From positions 1 through 34,734 of the forward strand of contig CAJLTZ010000016.1 in the NCBI GenBank assembly GCA_905209725.1: a stretch of 34,734 nucleotides of DNA, written 5' to 3'. A program made the translations under genes and the position numbers. Numbering within the stretch: position 1 is the first letter of the stretch; the number at the start of each line of letters is the position of its first letter. Of the stretch, positions 14,833 to 24,231 are shown in pieces. The notes beneath the pieces are model-generated. The model was given only the letters and a program-made list of their open reading frames with translations. It was not told the origin of the DNA and searched no databases. Source of the stretch: an uncultured Muribaculaceae bacterium. GTDB lineage: Bacteria > Bacteroidota > Bacteroidia > Bacteroidales > Muribaculaceae.

Positions 14833-16794
14833 ATGAAAAAAATGCTACTCTTGGCCTCTCTGGTTTGCGCCATTTCCGCTTCGGCCGCAATCCCCGAGGA
14901 TTTCACCATCACTCCCGGCCAGGGAGCCACAGTCTCCTCCCTCAAGGAGATTAAGGTTGTCACTGAAGGCCACATCGAAACTTACGTCAACCGCTCCATC
15001 ACCGTAAATGGCGAAAGCATCGGCGTAACCCAGAAAACCACCGGCACTTACGACAACAATCTCACCCTTACCCTCGCCAAAGAGATAGTCCAGTCGGGTG
15101 AATATACTATCGTTATTCCCAAGAATGTATTCGAATATAATTGCGAATTCGACTATTACGAGCAGGAATATCTTGGCACCATGAACCCCGAAATCACCTG
15201 GACCATCACCATCGACAATCCCGACCATCCTATCATCCCCGATGTGCCGGATGTCACCGTCAAGGCAGATCCTGAAAATAATGCCACTGTTGATTCCCTG
15301 GCAAAGGTAACCCTCATCTTCGATGGTGCCACAACCGCCACTCCTTCCGATAATGCCGCCCTTAAAGGTGTCGTTTCCTCACTCGGCAAGGATCTCGACG
15401 TGGCTGTCACCCTCCTCCAGGATGTAAACACAGCCAATGGTCTCTCCGTAAATATCTCCCCGGCCATCAAGGAATCAGGCGCCTATACACTGACCATTCC
15501 CGCCGGCATGGTGGAATATAATAAGGGAGAGGCCAATGCTGCCACAAGTGCCGAAATCAAACTCAACTACACCGTAAAGGCGCCTCTCAAAGCCGGAGAT
15601 CTATTCACCGCCGAGGATGGTCGCCGCTATCAGGTCCTCTCTCTCGACCCCGCCACTGCCGCCCTCTGGTTCCCTTCCATCGGCAACGAGGCCCCTTATG
15701 AGAATATGACCACCTGTCCCCTCGAGGCCACATATGAAGGCAAGACGTATAAGGTGACCGAATTCGGCCGTCTCGCCCTCTCTGAAATCAAGACTCTCAA
15801 GGATTTCATCATCCCCGAGGGTATCACTAAAGTAGGCGAAGCCGCTTTCTGGGATTCCTCTGTGGAATCGGTGTCCGTGCCCGCTTCTGTCACTGAAATC
15901 GATAATGAAGCCTTCCAGGACTGCAAGAGCCTCAAGGCTTTCAATATCCCCAATTCTGTCAAGCGTCTCGGCACCGGCATCTTCTACGGCTGCGCACAGC
16001 TCGAAGAATTGACCCTTCCCGAACAGCTCGATTCCATTCCCGGTGATTTCTGCGCCGGAGCCGCCATCAAGAAGATTGCAATCCCGGAATCTGTTACCCG
16101 CATCGGAGAATTCGCATTCTCGGAGTGCGCAAGCCTCGCCGAGGTCAACATCCCTGCAAAATGCACCACTCTCGAGCGCTTCTGTTTCGCCTATTGCCCC
16201 GAACTGAAAGCTATCGAAATCCCCGAGACTGTCACGAATCTCGGCAATGGTGTGTTCTATTCTTCCGGTCTTACAGCTGCCAAGCTCCCGGATAATCTCA
16301 CCGTTATCCCCGACGGAACATTCCAGTGCTCCTCGATTGCGGAATTCACTGTAGGTCCCAACGTGGAGACTATCGAGAAGGAGGCCTTCTACTGGTGCTT
16401 CTCGCTCACAAAGATCACCTTCGGAGAGAAGGTGGCCAACTTCGGCGCAGACGTATTCAAGGGCGACAAGGCCCTGACCTCTGTGGAATGCCTCGGCAAG
16501 GTGCCTGCAAAGGGTGTTTCCTTTGAGCAGGATGTCTATGACAACGCCATCCTGATTGTGCCCGAGGGCTCTCTGGATGCCTACAAGGCTGCCGCAGGCT
16601 GGAAGGAATTCAAAAATATCAAGAGCAATACACCGGAAGGCATCGAGGCTATCAGCGTAAATGACGACACCGATGTAACTATCTTCAACATGCAGGGTCA
16701 GGCCATCTTCAGCGGCAACGCCGCCGACGCCCCCGACCTCCGTGGCGCCTACATCATCCGCCGGAACGCCACCTCCCGCAAAGTCCTGAAATAG
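14833..16794 (+). CDS. Secreted BspA-type leucine-rich repeat protein
   Basis: A 653-aa predicted surface or secreted protein. The signal peptide ends at about residue 19 (AISASA), which is why the start was set at 14833 rather than 14779. Two Ig-like/beta-sandwich segments (about 22-125 and 135-250) both contain 'ATVSSLKEI' or 'ATVDSLAKV' and 'SGxYTxxIPxxxxEYN' motifs, so they are internal duplicates. From about 300 to 600 there are BspA-type (LRR_5) repeats of the form 'ITKVGEAAFWDSS-ESVSVPASVTEIDNEAF'. The tail (DVTIFNMQGQAIFSG...) resembles a type IX sorting domain. BspA-like proteins are adhesins in oral and gut Bacteroidota; a role here is inferred from family only. It is monocistronic with its own promoter. 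Confidence 0.88.
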   Translation: MKKMLLLASLVCAISASAAIPEDFTITPGQGATVSSLKEIKVVTEGHIETYVNRSITVNGESIGVTQKTTGTYDNNLTLTLAKEIVQSGEYTIVIPKNVFEYNCEFDYYEQEYLGTMNPEITWTITIDNPDHPIIPDVPDVTVKADPENNATVDSLAKVTLIFDGATTATPSDNAALKGVVSSLGKDLDVAVTLLQDVNTANGLSVNISPAIKESGAYTLTIPAGMVEYNKGEANAATSAEIKLNYTVKAPLKAGDLFTAEDGRRYQVLSLDPATAALWFPSIGNEAPYENMTTCPLEATYEGKTYKVTEFGRLALSEIKTLKDFIIPEGITKVGEAAFWDSSVESVSVPASVTEIDNEAFQDCKSLKAFNIPNSVKRLGTGIFYGCAQLEELTLPEQLDSIPGDFCAGAAIKKIAIPESVTRIGEFAFSECASLAEVNIPAKCTTLERFCFAYCPELKAIEIPETVTNLGNGVFYSSGLTAAKLPDNLTVIPDGTFQCSSIAEFTVGPNVETIEKEAFYWCFSLTKITFGEKVANFGADVFKGDKALTSVECLGKVPAKGVSFEQDVYDNAILIVPEGSLDAYKAAAGWKEFKNIKSNTPEGIEAISVNDDTDVTIFNMQGQAIFSGNAADAPDLRGAYIIRRNATSRKVLK

Positions 16795-16832
16795 CCCAAC
16801 CCGCCGTGCATTTGCATGGCTTAGCAATCCCC

Positions 16833-16857
16833 AAGCCGCGGTGCGGCTTCACTGCAT
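16833..16857. repeat. Intergenic palindromic repeat, copy 1
   Basis: A palindrome aagccgc-ggt-gcggctt is followed by cactgcat. It is the same layout as 33294-33318 and, with altered stem bases, 27338-27356. Confidence 0.6.
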
Positions 16858-16863
16858 ATTATC

Positions 16864-16900
16864 CGCGTACAACACGGAGCGAAGCGAAGTGTTGTGCGCG
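16864..16900 (+). terminator. Long hairpin after the LRR gene
   Basis: A 12-bp stem (16864-16875 with 16889-16900, one G·U pair) closes a 13-nt purine-rich loop ggagcgaagcgaa. It begins 70 nt past the LRR stop. There is no immediate T-run, so it may be a Rho-assisted stop or a 3'-end stabiliser. Confidence 0.45.
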
Positions 16901-17006
16901 GCTTAGCATATCTATATCCCTCAGTAGCCGAGCGACTGCCCTATTCCTTTTATCTCTAATCCATTCCACTCCCTAATTTGTTATACTAAAGAAAAACACC
17001 AAGACT

Positions 17007-17609
17007 ATGAAAAGGACCCTGAAAAAAGCCATCGAAACCGGCGATGTAATCCCTGCCCGTGCTGTCATCGTGGAGCAACTCCTCCTCCATCCCCGCGACA
17101 AAAGCGTAATCGAGAATATCACCTATGCCCTCGAAAATATCCCCGACCTCTGCGAGGAGGACGACCACAGCCCCTTCCGCGATGTCGCCGACCTCAAAAG
17201 AAATTTCTCCCGCGAAAAACTGGAGATGTTCGTAGCCACAGCCGTAGGAGGCCCTAAGGTGGTGACAGGCCCCGCCAAAGCCCCGGAGCACCCGGCTCCG
17301 GCCGTAGCTGAAGCCGTAGAAGTGGAGGCAACTCCGGTGGATTCCGCTTGCGATGCAACCGACGACGATTCCATTCTCACCCTCGCCGAAACCGCCGACC
17401 GCCTCGAAGCCGAAAAGGAGGCCGCCTCGAATCATAAATCCAGCCATAATTTCCTCTCGCTCTTGGGCTATAACCTGATTTATGCCGGCCTGGCAATCTG
17501 CATCGTGGCTCTCTGCGTGTCGCTGAAATTCCTCATCGGCATCGGCATCGCAGTCATCTTTATCGGCGCCACCATCAGCTATATCGCAATCGCCAATTCA
17601 AAGAAATAA
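17007..17609 (+). CDS. Small membrane protein with two C-terminal helices
   Basis: The product is not recognised. The 200-aa protein has a charged, helical cytoplasmic-looking N region (1-75, opening MKRTLKKAIETGDVIPARAV). A Pro/Ala/Glu-rich linker follows (about 85-125), then a short Asp/Glu-rich stretch. Two hydrophobic helices occupy about residues 150-195 (FLSLLGYNLIYAGLAICIVAL, then LIGIGIAVIFIGATISYIAIA). There is no signal peptide. It lies 21 nt before the flippase-like gene on the same strand and may be cotranscribed. A weak TAATTTG near 16974-16980 could belong to its promoter. Confidence 0.75.
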   Translation: MKRTLKKAIETGDVIPARAVIVEQLLLHPRDKSVIENITYALENIPDLCEEDDHSPFRDVADLKRNFSREKLEMFVATAVGGPKVVTGPAKAPEHPAPAVAEAVEVEATPVDSACDATDDDSILTLAETADRLEAEKEAASNHKSSHNFLSLLGYNLIYAGLAICIVALCVSLKFLIGIGIAVIFIGATISYIAIANSKK

Positions 17610-17630
17610 ACCTGTCATCCCCAACACCTT

Positions 17631-18748
17631 ATGCAAACCTCGGCATCCACCCCTTCCGGCTTCGCTTCCACCTCTCCGTCAGCCCCGGCGAAGAAGCGCA
17701 CCTGGCGCGACATTCTCGAGATGGCCGTCAAAATCCTCGTGCCTCTCGGCATCACTGTGTGGATGCTCCTCTGGCTCACACGCCACATCAACCTCCACGA
17801 AATGGACCGCATCATCCGGAGCGAGTGCGATTTCCACTGGGTGGCCCTGATGATGGTGATTGTGGTGATGTCCCGTATCACCCGAGGGATCGGTGGGGAA
17901 TCCAATTGCGCGCCGCAGGTCTGCGCCGAATGCCGGCCATGACTGAGATTGTTTCAATCTTCGGAGCCTACAGCCTCAATCTGCTCGTGCCTTATCTGGG
18001 CGAAACCTGGCGCTGCGTCTATATGGCCCGGCAGGAGGATGCCCGCCTCAGCAGCGTGGTCGGCACCGATCTCGGCGACCGGTTCTCCGATGCCGTGGTT
18101 GTGATGGTGCTCTGCGTGCTCGCCCTATTTGTGGCTCATCAGCCCATGATGGCTTTCCTCGACCATTACGCCGTTGGCCGCCGTATGCTCCACACCCTCA
18201 CCGATGTCTGGATGTGGGTCGGAATCGTGTGTGGCATCGGCGCATTCATAGCAATCTGCCTCATTTTCAAAAAGAACAGATATGTGGCCAAGGTCGATGC
18301 AGTGATTGTGGAGATGTGGCGCTCTTTCGCCGTGATGTTCAAGATGAAGGGAATCGGCCTTTATTGGGTTTATACCATCTTCATCTGGGTGTGCTATTTC
18401 CTTGAGACTTATATCGTTTTCTTCGCTTTCCCATTTACCCGTGAGCTAATACATATGCCCGGATCGGCCTGGGGTCTCGCGCCCGGACTAGTGCTGTTCG
18501 TGTTCTGCAGCATCTCCATTGCCATTCCGAGCAACGGCGGCCTCGGCCCCTGGAACATCGCCCTGATGTTCGCCCTCTCACTCTATGGCATCTCCAATAC
18601 CGACGGCTTCGCCTTCTCCATGATTGTATGGACCTTCAAAACCATAATGATTATTGCAATGGGCATCTTTGCCGCCCACTGGATCCTTTTCCAGAAGCGC
18701 CGCACCGACGTCCACGGCAATCTCCCCGGCCATTTCCTCAAACTCTGA
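17631..18748 (+). pseudogene. Frameshifted flippase-like (LPG synthase TM region) membrane protein
   Basis: Two overlapping frames together give one multi-spanning membrane protein. The 5' frame runs from 17631 to a stop at 17942 and is sound until about RITRGI. The 3' frame picks up with WGIQLRAAGLRRMPAMTEI and runs to 18748. Family logic predicts RGIRWGIQLRAAGL across the junction, which would be restored by one extra base near 17891-17892 (within atcggtgg). The restored protein would be 372 aa, matching UPF0104/AglD-like proteins with the lysylphosphatidylglycerol synthase TM fold (motifs NLLVPYLGETWR, IAIPSNGGLGPWN). These families are linked to lipid or isoprenoid flipping. A real one-base deletion or a sequencing error cannot be told apart here. 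Confidence 0.75.
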
Positions 18749-18816
18749 CCATCCATCTTGAAGAATCCTCAAAAAAAATCCCCAAAGGGATTCCTCTTCC
18801 AATTCGTCTTTCGCTT

Positions 18817-18832
18817 AAGCAGCTTGCGGCTT
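18817..18832. repeat. Palindrome upstream of pyrG
   Basis: aagcagcttgcggctt differs by one base from the perfect hairpin at 27319-27334. It lies between the flippase-like gene and the pyrG promoter. Confidence 0.4.
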
Positions 18833-18854
18833 CTTTCCCCCAGAATTTTTAATC

Positions 18855-18885
18855 TTGCATTTCCACGAAATTCTAACTAACTTTG
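18855..18885 (+). promoter_or_regulatory. Promoter of the pyrG-yidC-thyA operon
   Basis: TTG (18855-18857), a 20-nt gap and TAACTTTG (18878-18885) fit the Bacteroidota consensus. Initiation around 18890 leaves an unusually short leader of about 15-20 nt before the GTG start at 18908. Confidence 0.65.
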
Positions 18886-18907
18886 CATTTTGAAAAATTT
18901 GTGAATC

Positions 18908-20518
18908 GTGGAGACTAAATACGTTTTCGTCACCGGCGGTGTGGTCTCATCGCTCGGCAAAGGTATTATTTCAAGCTCGCTTGCCCGTCTGCTCCTCAGC
19001 CGCGGCTATAGGGTAACTATCCAAAAATTCGACCCTTACATCAACATTGACCCCGGCACACTCAACCCATACGAACACGGCGAATGCTACGTCACCGCCG
19101 ACGGCCATGAGGCCGACCTCGACCTTGGCCACTACGAGCGTTTCACCGACATACACACATCCCGAGCCAACAACATCACTACCGGCCGCATCTACCAGAG
19201 CGTAATCGATAAAGAACGCCGCGGCGACTATCTCGGCAAAACAGTCCAGATTATCCCCCACATCACCGACGAAATAAAACGCAACGTCAAGCTCCTAGGC
19301 AACACCGGCGACTACGATTTCGTCATAACAGAAATCGGCGGCACCGTGGGCGATATCGAATCTACCCCCTTCCTCGAAGCCGTCCGCCAGCTCAAATGGG
19401 AACTCGGCCGCAACGCCGTCCTTATCCACCTCACTTACGTCCCTTACCTCCACGCCGCAAAAGAATTAAAAACCAAGCCCACACAGCATAGCGTCAAACA
19501 ACTCCAGAGCCTCGGCATCCAGCCCGACATCCTCGTGCTCCGAACCGAAAAGGAACTCCCCCTCGCAATGCGCCGGAAAGTGGGCCAGTTCTGCAACGTC
19601 GCCCCCGAGGCCGTGATCCAGAGCGTCGACCAGCCAACAATCTATCAGGTGCCTCTCCGTATGCACGAGCAGCTCCTCGACCAGATGGTGGTCAAACTCA
19701 CCGATGCCGACCTCCGTCCCGAACCCGATCTCTCCGCCTGGAACAAATTCCTCCACCAGCTCGCCAATGCCGAAAAGGTGGTCAAAATCGGCCTCGTCGG
19801 CAAATATGTCGAACTCCAGGACGCCTACAAGTCTATCTCCGAAGCCCTCATGCAGAGCGCCACTCACCTCGACCACAAACTCAAACTCCAATACATCTCC
19901 TCCGAAAAACTCACCGACCAGAACGTAGACGAACAGCTCCGCGATATGGACGGCGTCATCATCGCCCCCGGGTTCGGACAGAGAGGTATCGAAGGTAAGT
20001 TCGTGGCCCTTAAATGGTGCCGCGAACATGATGTCCCCACTTTCGGCATCTGCCTCGGAATGCAATGCATGGTGATCGAGTTCGCCCGCGACGTGCTCGG
20101 CATGGTAAACGCCAACTCCACCGAAATGGACACCAAGACCCCATATAATGTCATCGACCTTATGGAGGAGCAGAAGTCCATCTCAAATATGGGCGGCACA
20201 ATGCGTCTCGGCGCCTTCAAATGCCGCCTCGACCCCGACTCCATAGCAGCCCGCGCATATGGCGACACCGAAATCAGCGAACGCCACCGACACCGCTTCG
20301 AATTCAACAGCGACTTCCGCTCCCAATTCGAGGAGGCCGGCATGAAATGCGTGGGCGAAAACCCCGAAACTAAACTTGTGGAAGTAGTGGAAATCCCCGG
20401 CAAACGATGGTTCGTCGGCACTCAATATCATCCTGAATATCAAAGCACCGTGCTTCATCCTAATCCTATTTTCCTGGATTTCGTGAAAGCCGCTATAAAA
20501 TACTCCGAAGAAAAATAA
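18908..20518 (+). CDS. pyrG: CTP synthase
   Basis: PyrG makes CTP from UTP, ATP and glutamine in the cytoplasm. The 536-aa protein has the synthetase domain (1-270, FVTGGVVSSLGKGI, IQKFDPYINIDPG, EIGGTVGDIES) and a class I glutamine amidotransferase domain. The amidotransferase has the nucleophile Cys in GICLGMQC and a C-terminal HPEYQS motif. Translation starts at GTG because the conserved METKYVFVTGG begins there and no suitable ATG exists. It leads a tight operon with yidC (3 nt gap), a 4Fe-4S protein and thyA, so two pyrimidine nucleotide enzymes share one transcript with the membrane insertase. Confidence 0.98.
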   Translation: METKYVFVTGGVVSSLGKGIISSSLARLLLSRGYRVTIQKFDPYINIDPGTLNPYEHGECYVTADGHEADLDLGHYERFTDIHTSRANNITTGRIYQSVIDKERRGDYLGKTVQIIPHITDEIKRNVKLLGNTGDYDFVITEIGGTVGDIESTPFLEAVRQLKWELGRNAVLIHLTYVPYLHAAKELKTKPTQHSVKQLQSLGIQPDILVLRTEKELPLAMRRKVGQFCNVAPEAVIQSVDQPTIYQVPLRMHEQLLDQMVVKLTDADLRPEPDLSAWNKFLHQLANAEKVVKIGLVGKYVELQDAYKSISEALMQSATHLDHKLKLQYISSEKLTDQNVDEQLRDMDGVIIAPGFGQRGIEGKFVALKWCREHDVPTFGICLGMQCMVIEFARDVLGMVNANSTEMDTKTPYNVIDLMEEQKSISNMGGTMRLGAFKCRLDPDSIAARAYGDTEISERHRHRFEFNSDFRSQFEEAGMKCVGENPETKLVEVVEIPGKRWFVGTQYHPEYQSTVLHPNPIFLDFVKAAIKYSEEK

Positions 20519-20521
20519 CAA

Positions 20522-22615
20522 ATGGATAAGAACACTCTCAACGGCCTGCTGCTGATGTTCCTCGTGTTCGCGGTGTTCATGTGGCTCTCGCCCAAAAACG
20601 AACCCGAGAATCAGAAGGCCGAATCCCCCGACGTCACCACAGAGACTCCCGTGGCTGCTTCGCTCGATTCCCTCACTCCCCAGGAGCAGGAATGGCTCGT
20701 GAAGAATATCTCCGAGAATGGCACCGTGAAGGTCGCTGCCGACTCTTCCCGCACCTATTCCCTCAATCAGGGCGCGCTCAACCTTACCCTCAGCCGCGAT
20801 TCCATCTATGGCACCGTCAATGTCTCCGGCCGTAATCTCCAATGGGCCGACGTAGTGGCCGGCGACCTCAGCAAGATGACCGTGGCCGAACAGCGAAAGG
20901 CCATCGACGCCGTGCGACAGGCTTCTATCTCGCTCGGAAAGTATGGTCGATTCGCCAATTTCCTCTCCGGCACCAACCAGACCGTCAAGCTCGAGAACGA
21001 TGTCCTCGCTCTCCAGCTCAGTTCCAAGTCCGGTTCCATCACCCGCGCCGAACTGAAGAAATACACCTCCGAATATAATTCCGACGAAACCGACAAGTCC
21101 ACACATCCTGTGGTTATATTCGAGGGCGACAAGAATTGCTTCAATTTCCAGCTCCCGCTCCCATCGCCTATCGAAACCGCCGACCTCTTCTTTACCCCCA
21201 CGATGGTCAACGACTCCACCGTGCGCATGGCCCTCAATGTGGCTCCCGACGCTTTCTGGGGAATCGAATACACCCTCCCCAAGGGCGACAGCTACGTGGT
21301 GAAAATCCGCGTGGTGCAAAAGAACATGGCCGAAATCGCCCAGAGCAACAACCGAAACCTCGGCTTCACCTGGACCCAGGACATCAAGCGTCAGGAGAAG
21401 GGACGTATGTTTGAGGAGCGCAATTCCGCACTCTACTACAAATATGCCGGCGGCAGCGTGGAAAACCTCTCCGAGGCCTCCGACGATACCGAGGAACGCA
21501 AGGCAAAGGTCCGCTGGATCGGCTTTAAAAACCAGTTCTTCTCCTCCGTGATGATTGCCGACCGCGCTTTCAACACCGCCGACTTCCAGAGCACCGTGCT
21601 CCAGGGCTCCGACTATCTCAAGTCGCTCCAGGCCGAGGCTGTGGTGAATGATTACAACTGGAACTCTCAGGTGCCCGCTTCTTTCCATCTCTACATCGGC
21701 CCCAACCTCTATCCTCTCCTTTCCGATCTCGATGAAACAATCCTCCCCGATGAGGATCTCAGCCTCACAAAACTTATCCCTCTCGGCTGGAGCATCTTCC
21801 GCTGGATTAATACAGGTGTCGTTATCCCTGTATTCAATTTCCTCGGCAAGTTCATCTCCAACTATGGCATCATTATCCTGCTGCTCACCATCTTCATCAA
21901 GCTGGTGCTCTTCCCCCTCACCATCAAGAGCTACCGCAGCCAGGCCGTGATGCGAGTGCTTGCCCCGGACATCAAGGCCATCAACGACAAATATCCCGGC
22001 CAGGACAATGCGCTCAAACGCCAGCAGAAAACGATGGAACTCTATTCCCGAGCCGGCGCTTCGCCGATGTCGGGTTGCCTCCCGCTCCTGCTCCAGATGC
22101 CTATCCTCTTCGCGATGTTCTCATTCTTCCCATCTTGCATAGAACTCCGCGGACAGAGTTTCCTCTGGGCTCACGACCTCTCCGCTCCTGATGCCATCGT
22201 GTCCTGGAGCGGAAACATCCCACTCGTCACCAAATATTTCGGTAACCATATCTCCCTCTTCTGCCTCCTGATGACGGCCACAAATATCATCTACACTTAC
22301 CTCAACACCCAGAATCAGGCCAACACAATGCCCGGCATGAAGTGGATGATGTATCTGATGCCCGTCTTCTTTATGATTTTCTTCAATAATTACGCAGCCG
22401 GCCTGTCGTATTATTACTTCCTGTCGCTTCTCATCACTATCATACAGACATACGCATTCCGCCTCTTCATCAAGGAGGACGACGTGCGCCGCCGTATGAA
22501 AGAAGCAGCCGCCAAGCCCAAGAAGAAATCGGGCTTCATGGCTCGCCTCGAGGAGATGCAGCGTCAGCAGCAGGCTATGCTCCGCGAACAGCAGAAAAAG
22601 GGCGGTAAACGCTAA
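20522..22615 (+). CDS. yidC: Membrane protein insertase YidC
   Basis: YidC inserts and folds inner-membrane proteins with or without SecYEG. The 697-aa protein, somewhat longer than E. coli YidC (548 aa), begins with a transmembrane anchor (LNGLLLMFLVFAVFMWL). A large periplasmic beta-sandwich domain follows (about 60-400), then the conserved five-helix insertase core with FPLTIKSYRSQAVM, the positively charged loop, and SPMSGCLPLLLQMPILFAMF. It ends in a basic, Gln-rich tail (QRQQQAMLREQQKKGGKR) that likely contacts ribosomes. The position directly after pyrG is typical of Bacteroidales. Confidence 0.97.
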   Translation: MDKNTLNGLLLMFLVFAVFMWLSPKNEPENQKAESPDVTTETPVAASLDSLTPQEQEWLVKNISENGTVKVAADSSRTYSLNQGALNLTLSRDSIYGTVNVSGRNLQWADVVAGDLSKMTVAEQRKAIDAVRQASISLGKYGRFANFLSGTNQTVKLENDVLALQLSSKSGSITRAELKKYTSEYNSDETDKSTHPVVIFEGDKNCFNFQLPLPSPIETADLFFTPTMVNDSTVRMALNVAPDAFWGIEYTLPKGDSYVVKIRVVQKNMAEIAQSNNRNLGFTWTQDIKRQEKGRMFEERNSALYYKYAGGSVENLSEASDDTEERKAKVRWIGFKNQFFSSVMIADRAFNTADFQSTVLQGSDYLKSLQAEAVVNDYNWNSQVPASFHLYIGPNLYPLLSDLDETILPDEDLSLTKLIPLGWSIFRWINTGVVIPVFNFLGKFISNYGIIILLLTIFIKLVLFPLTIKSYRSQAVMRVLAPDIKAINDKYPGQDNALKRQQKTMELYSRAGASPMSGCLPLLLQMPILFAMFSFFPSCIELRGQSFLWAHDLSAPDAIVSWSGNIPLVTKYFGNHISLFCLLMTATNIIYTYLNTQNQANTMPGMKWMMYLMPVFFMIFFNNYAAGLSYYYFLSLLITIIQTYAFRLFIKEDDVRRRMKEAAAKPKKKSGFMARLEEMQRQQQAMLREQQKKGGKR

Positions 22616-22618
22616 TTT

Positions 22619-23440
22619 ATGAAACAGCTCCATGGCATCCGGGTCCTTCTCGCGTTGATTTTCTTGCTGGCGTCCATCGCCTGCATAGTCTTCGGCGTGA
22701 AGGTACACCCGATGGCCACGGTGGCTTATCATTCACAAATCCTCCTCTCCTCTCTCGCTGCTTCGGCCGGAGTCTCGCTCATCTGGCTCGGCATCACTCT
22801 CCTCTTCGGCCGCTTCTATTGCGCTGTGGTATGCCCCGTGGGCACTATCACAGATATCTGCGCCGCTATCAGCCGCACAATATCCCGCAAGCCGCGCCAT
22901 TACAGCTATCGGCACCCTAATCCGCATCGCATCCATATCCTCTGGATTTATGCCATCTGCATATTCCTGGCGCCCCCGATTTTCATCTATCTCACCGAGC
23001 CTTGGCATTTCACCGCAAATATCGTGAATGCCCTCCGTCTTTCCCCCTCCCAGAGCTATTGGACGGAAATCGGCATCGGCGGCGTATTCGGAATCGCTGC
23101 CGGACTCATATCCCTCATCATCCTTTGCTGCGTGTCCGCCCTCTTCGGCCGCCGCGGTTGCACTTCCATATGCCCTTTCGGAATCGCCTTGGGATATGTG
23201 TCGGATTATTCCCTTTTCAAACTTTACATCGACCATGACGCCTGCGATGCCTGCGGAATCTGCGAGGAGGTCTGCTCTGCAAGTTGCGTTAAAACTGTCT
23301 CAAGATATATCGACAACCAGCGCTGCGTGCGGTGCCTCAAATGCGCCGCAAAATGTCCTCGCGAAGCTATCCGGTTCAAAATGAATCCAGGCCGCCCCGC
23401 AACCCCGCTTTTCCGCTGCGTAAAAAAATCTTCCCGATGA
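22619..23440 (+). CDS. 4Fe-4S membrane ferredoxin (NapH/CcoG-like)
   Basis: A 273-aa polytopic membrane iron-sulfur protein. About four to five hydrophobic helices surround two Fer4_5-type motifs (GRFYCAVVCPVGTITD near 65-80 and GRRGCTSICPFG near 175-190). Two classical 4Fe-4S clusters follow (CDACGICEEVC and CVRCLKCAAKCP, about 205-255). The layout is that of NapH/MauN-like electron-transfer proteins or RdxA/CcoG relatives; no partner genes for nitrate or cytochrome oxidase assembly are adjacent, so the exact role is open. Its stop overlaps the thyA start as ATGA, and it starts 3 nt after the yidC stop. Confidence 0.85.
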   Translation: MKQLHGIRVLLALIFLLASIACIVFGVKVHPMATVAYHSQILLSSLAASAGVSLIWLGITLLFGRFYCAVVCPVGTITDICAAISRTISRKPRHYSYRHPNPHRIHILWIYAICIFLAPPIFIYLTEPWHFTANIVNALRLSPSQSYWTEIGIGGVFGIAAGLISLIILCCVSALFGRRGCTSICPFGIALGYVSDYSLFKLYIDHDACDACGICEEVCSASCVKTVSRYIDNQRCVRCLKCAAKCPREAIRFKMNPGRPATPLFRCVKKSSR

Positions 23441-24231
23441 AACAATACCTCGACCTGCTCTCCCATATCCTCTCCGACGGCACTCTCCGCCACGACCGAA
23501 CCGGCACAGGAACCATCTCTACCTTCGGCTATCAGATGCGCTTTGATCTCAGCAAGGGTTTTCCGCTCATCACCACCAAGAAACTTCATCTCAAGAGCAT
23601 CATCTATGAGCTCCTCTGGTTCCTGCAGGGTAACACAAATGCCCGCTGGCTCCAGGAAAGGGGCGTGAGGATATGGAATGAATGGGCCGACCCCGATGGC
23701 GACCTCGGACATATATATGGTTTCCAGTGGCGCTCCTGGCCCGACTACAATGGCGGTTCTATCGACCAGATTTCCCAAGCCGTTCACGATATCAAGCATA
23801 ATCCAGACTCTCGCAGAATAATCGTGAGCGCATGGAACGTGGCCGACCTGGACAAGATGAATCTCCTGCCATGCCATATCCTTTTCCAATTCTATGTGGC
23901 TAACGGACGCCTCTCCTGCCAGCTTTATCAGCGCAGCGCCGACTGTTTCCTCGGCGTCCCGTTCAATATCGCTTCATACGCGCTGCTCACTATGATGATG
24001 GCCCAGTGCACAGGCCTCCAGCCGGGCGATTTCATCCACACTCTCGGCGACGCTCATATCTATCTCAACCATCTCGACCAGGCCCGCCTCCAGCTATCGC
24101 GTGAGCCGCGCCAACTGCCGAAGATGATCATCAACCCCGAAAAGAAAGATATTTTCTCCTTCGATTATGATGATTTCCATCTCGAAGGCTACGACCCCCA
24201 CCCACATATCAAAGCCGAAGTCTCTGTCTGA
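23437..24231 (+). CDS. thyA: Thymidylate synthase
   Basis: ThyA methylates dUMP to dTMP using methylene-tetrahydrofolate. The 264-aa protein has the same length as E. coli ThyA, with the nucleophilic Cys at position 146 in NLLPCHILFQFYV, GHIYGFQWRSW, and the dUMP-binding QRSADCFLGVPFNIASYALL. The start at 23437 was chosen because MKQYLDLLSHIL is the canonical N terminus; longer in-frame starts inside the upstream gene are spurious. A dihydrofolate reductase gene, often its partner, is not adjacent. The stop abuts the convergent acyltransferase stop with no spacer. Confidence 0.98.
   Translation: MKQYLDLLSHILSDGTLRHDRTGTGTISTFGYQMRFDLSKGFPLITTKKLHLKSIIYELLWFLQGNTNARWLQERGVRIWNEWADPDGDLGHIYGFQWRSWPDYNGGSIDQISQAVHDIKHNPDSRRIIVSAWNVADLDKMNLLPCHILFQFYVANGRLSCQLYQRSADCFLGVPFNIASYALLTMMMAQCTGLQPGDFIHTLGDAHIYLNHLDQARLQLSREPRQLPKMIINPEKKDIFSFDYDDFHLEGYDPHPHIKAEVSV

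Noticed and set aside
15601..16827. A 408-codon minus-strand open frame
   Set aside because: It is antisense to the leucine-rich repeats, whose periodic GC-rich codons keep the opposite strand open.
17880..17945. Programmed ribosomal frameshift in the flippase-like gene
   Set aside because: No slippery heptamer or downstream stem-loop was seen, and the family is not known to use recoding; a simple one-base loss is the better reading.
20183..21688. A 501-codon minus-strand open frame
   Set aside because: It spans the pyrG-yidC junction antisense to both; both sense products are textbook proteins.
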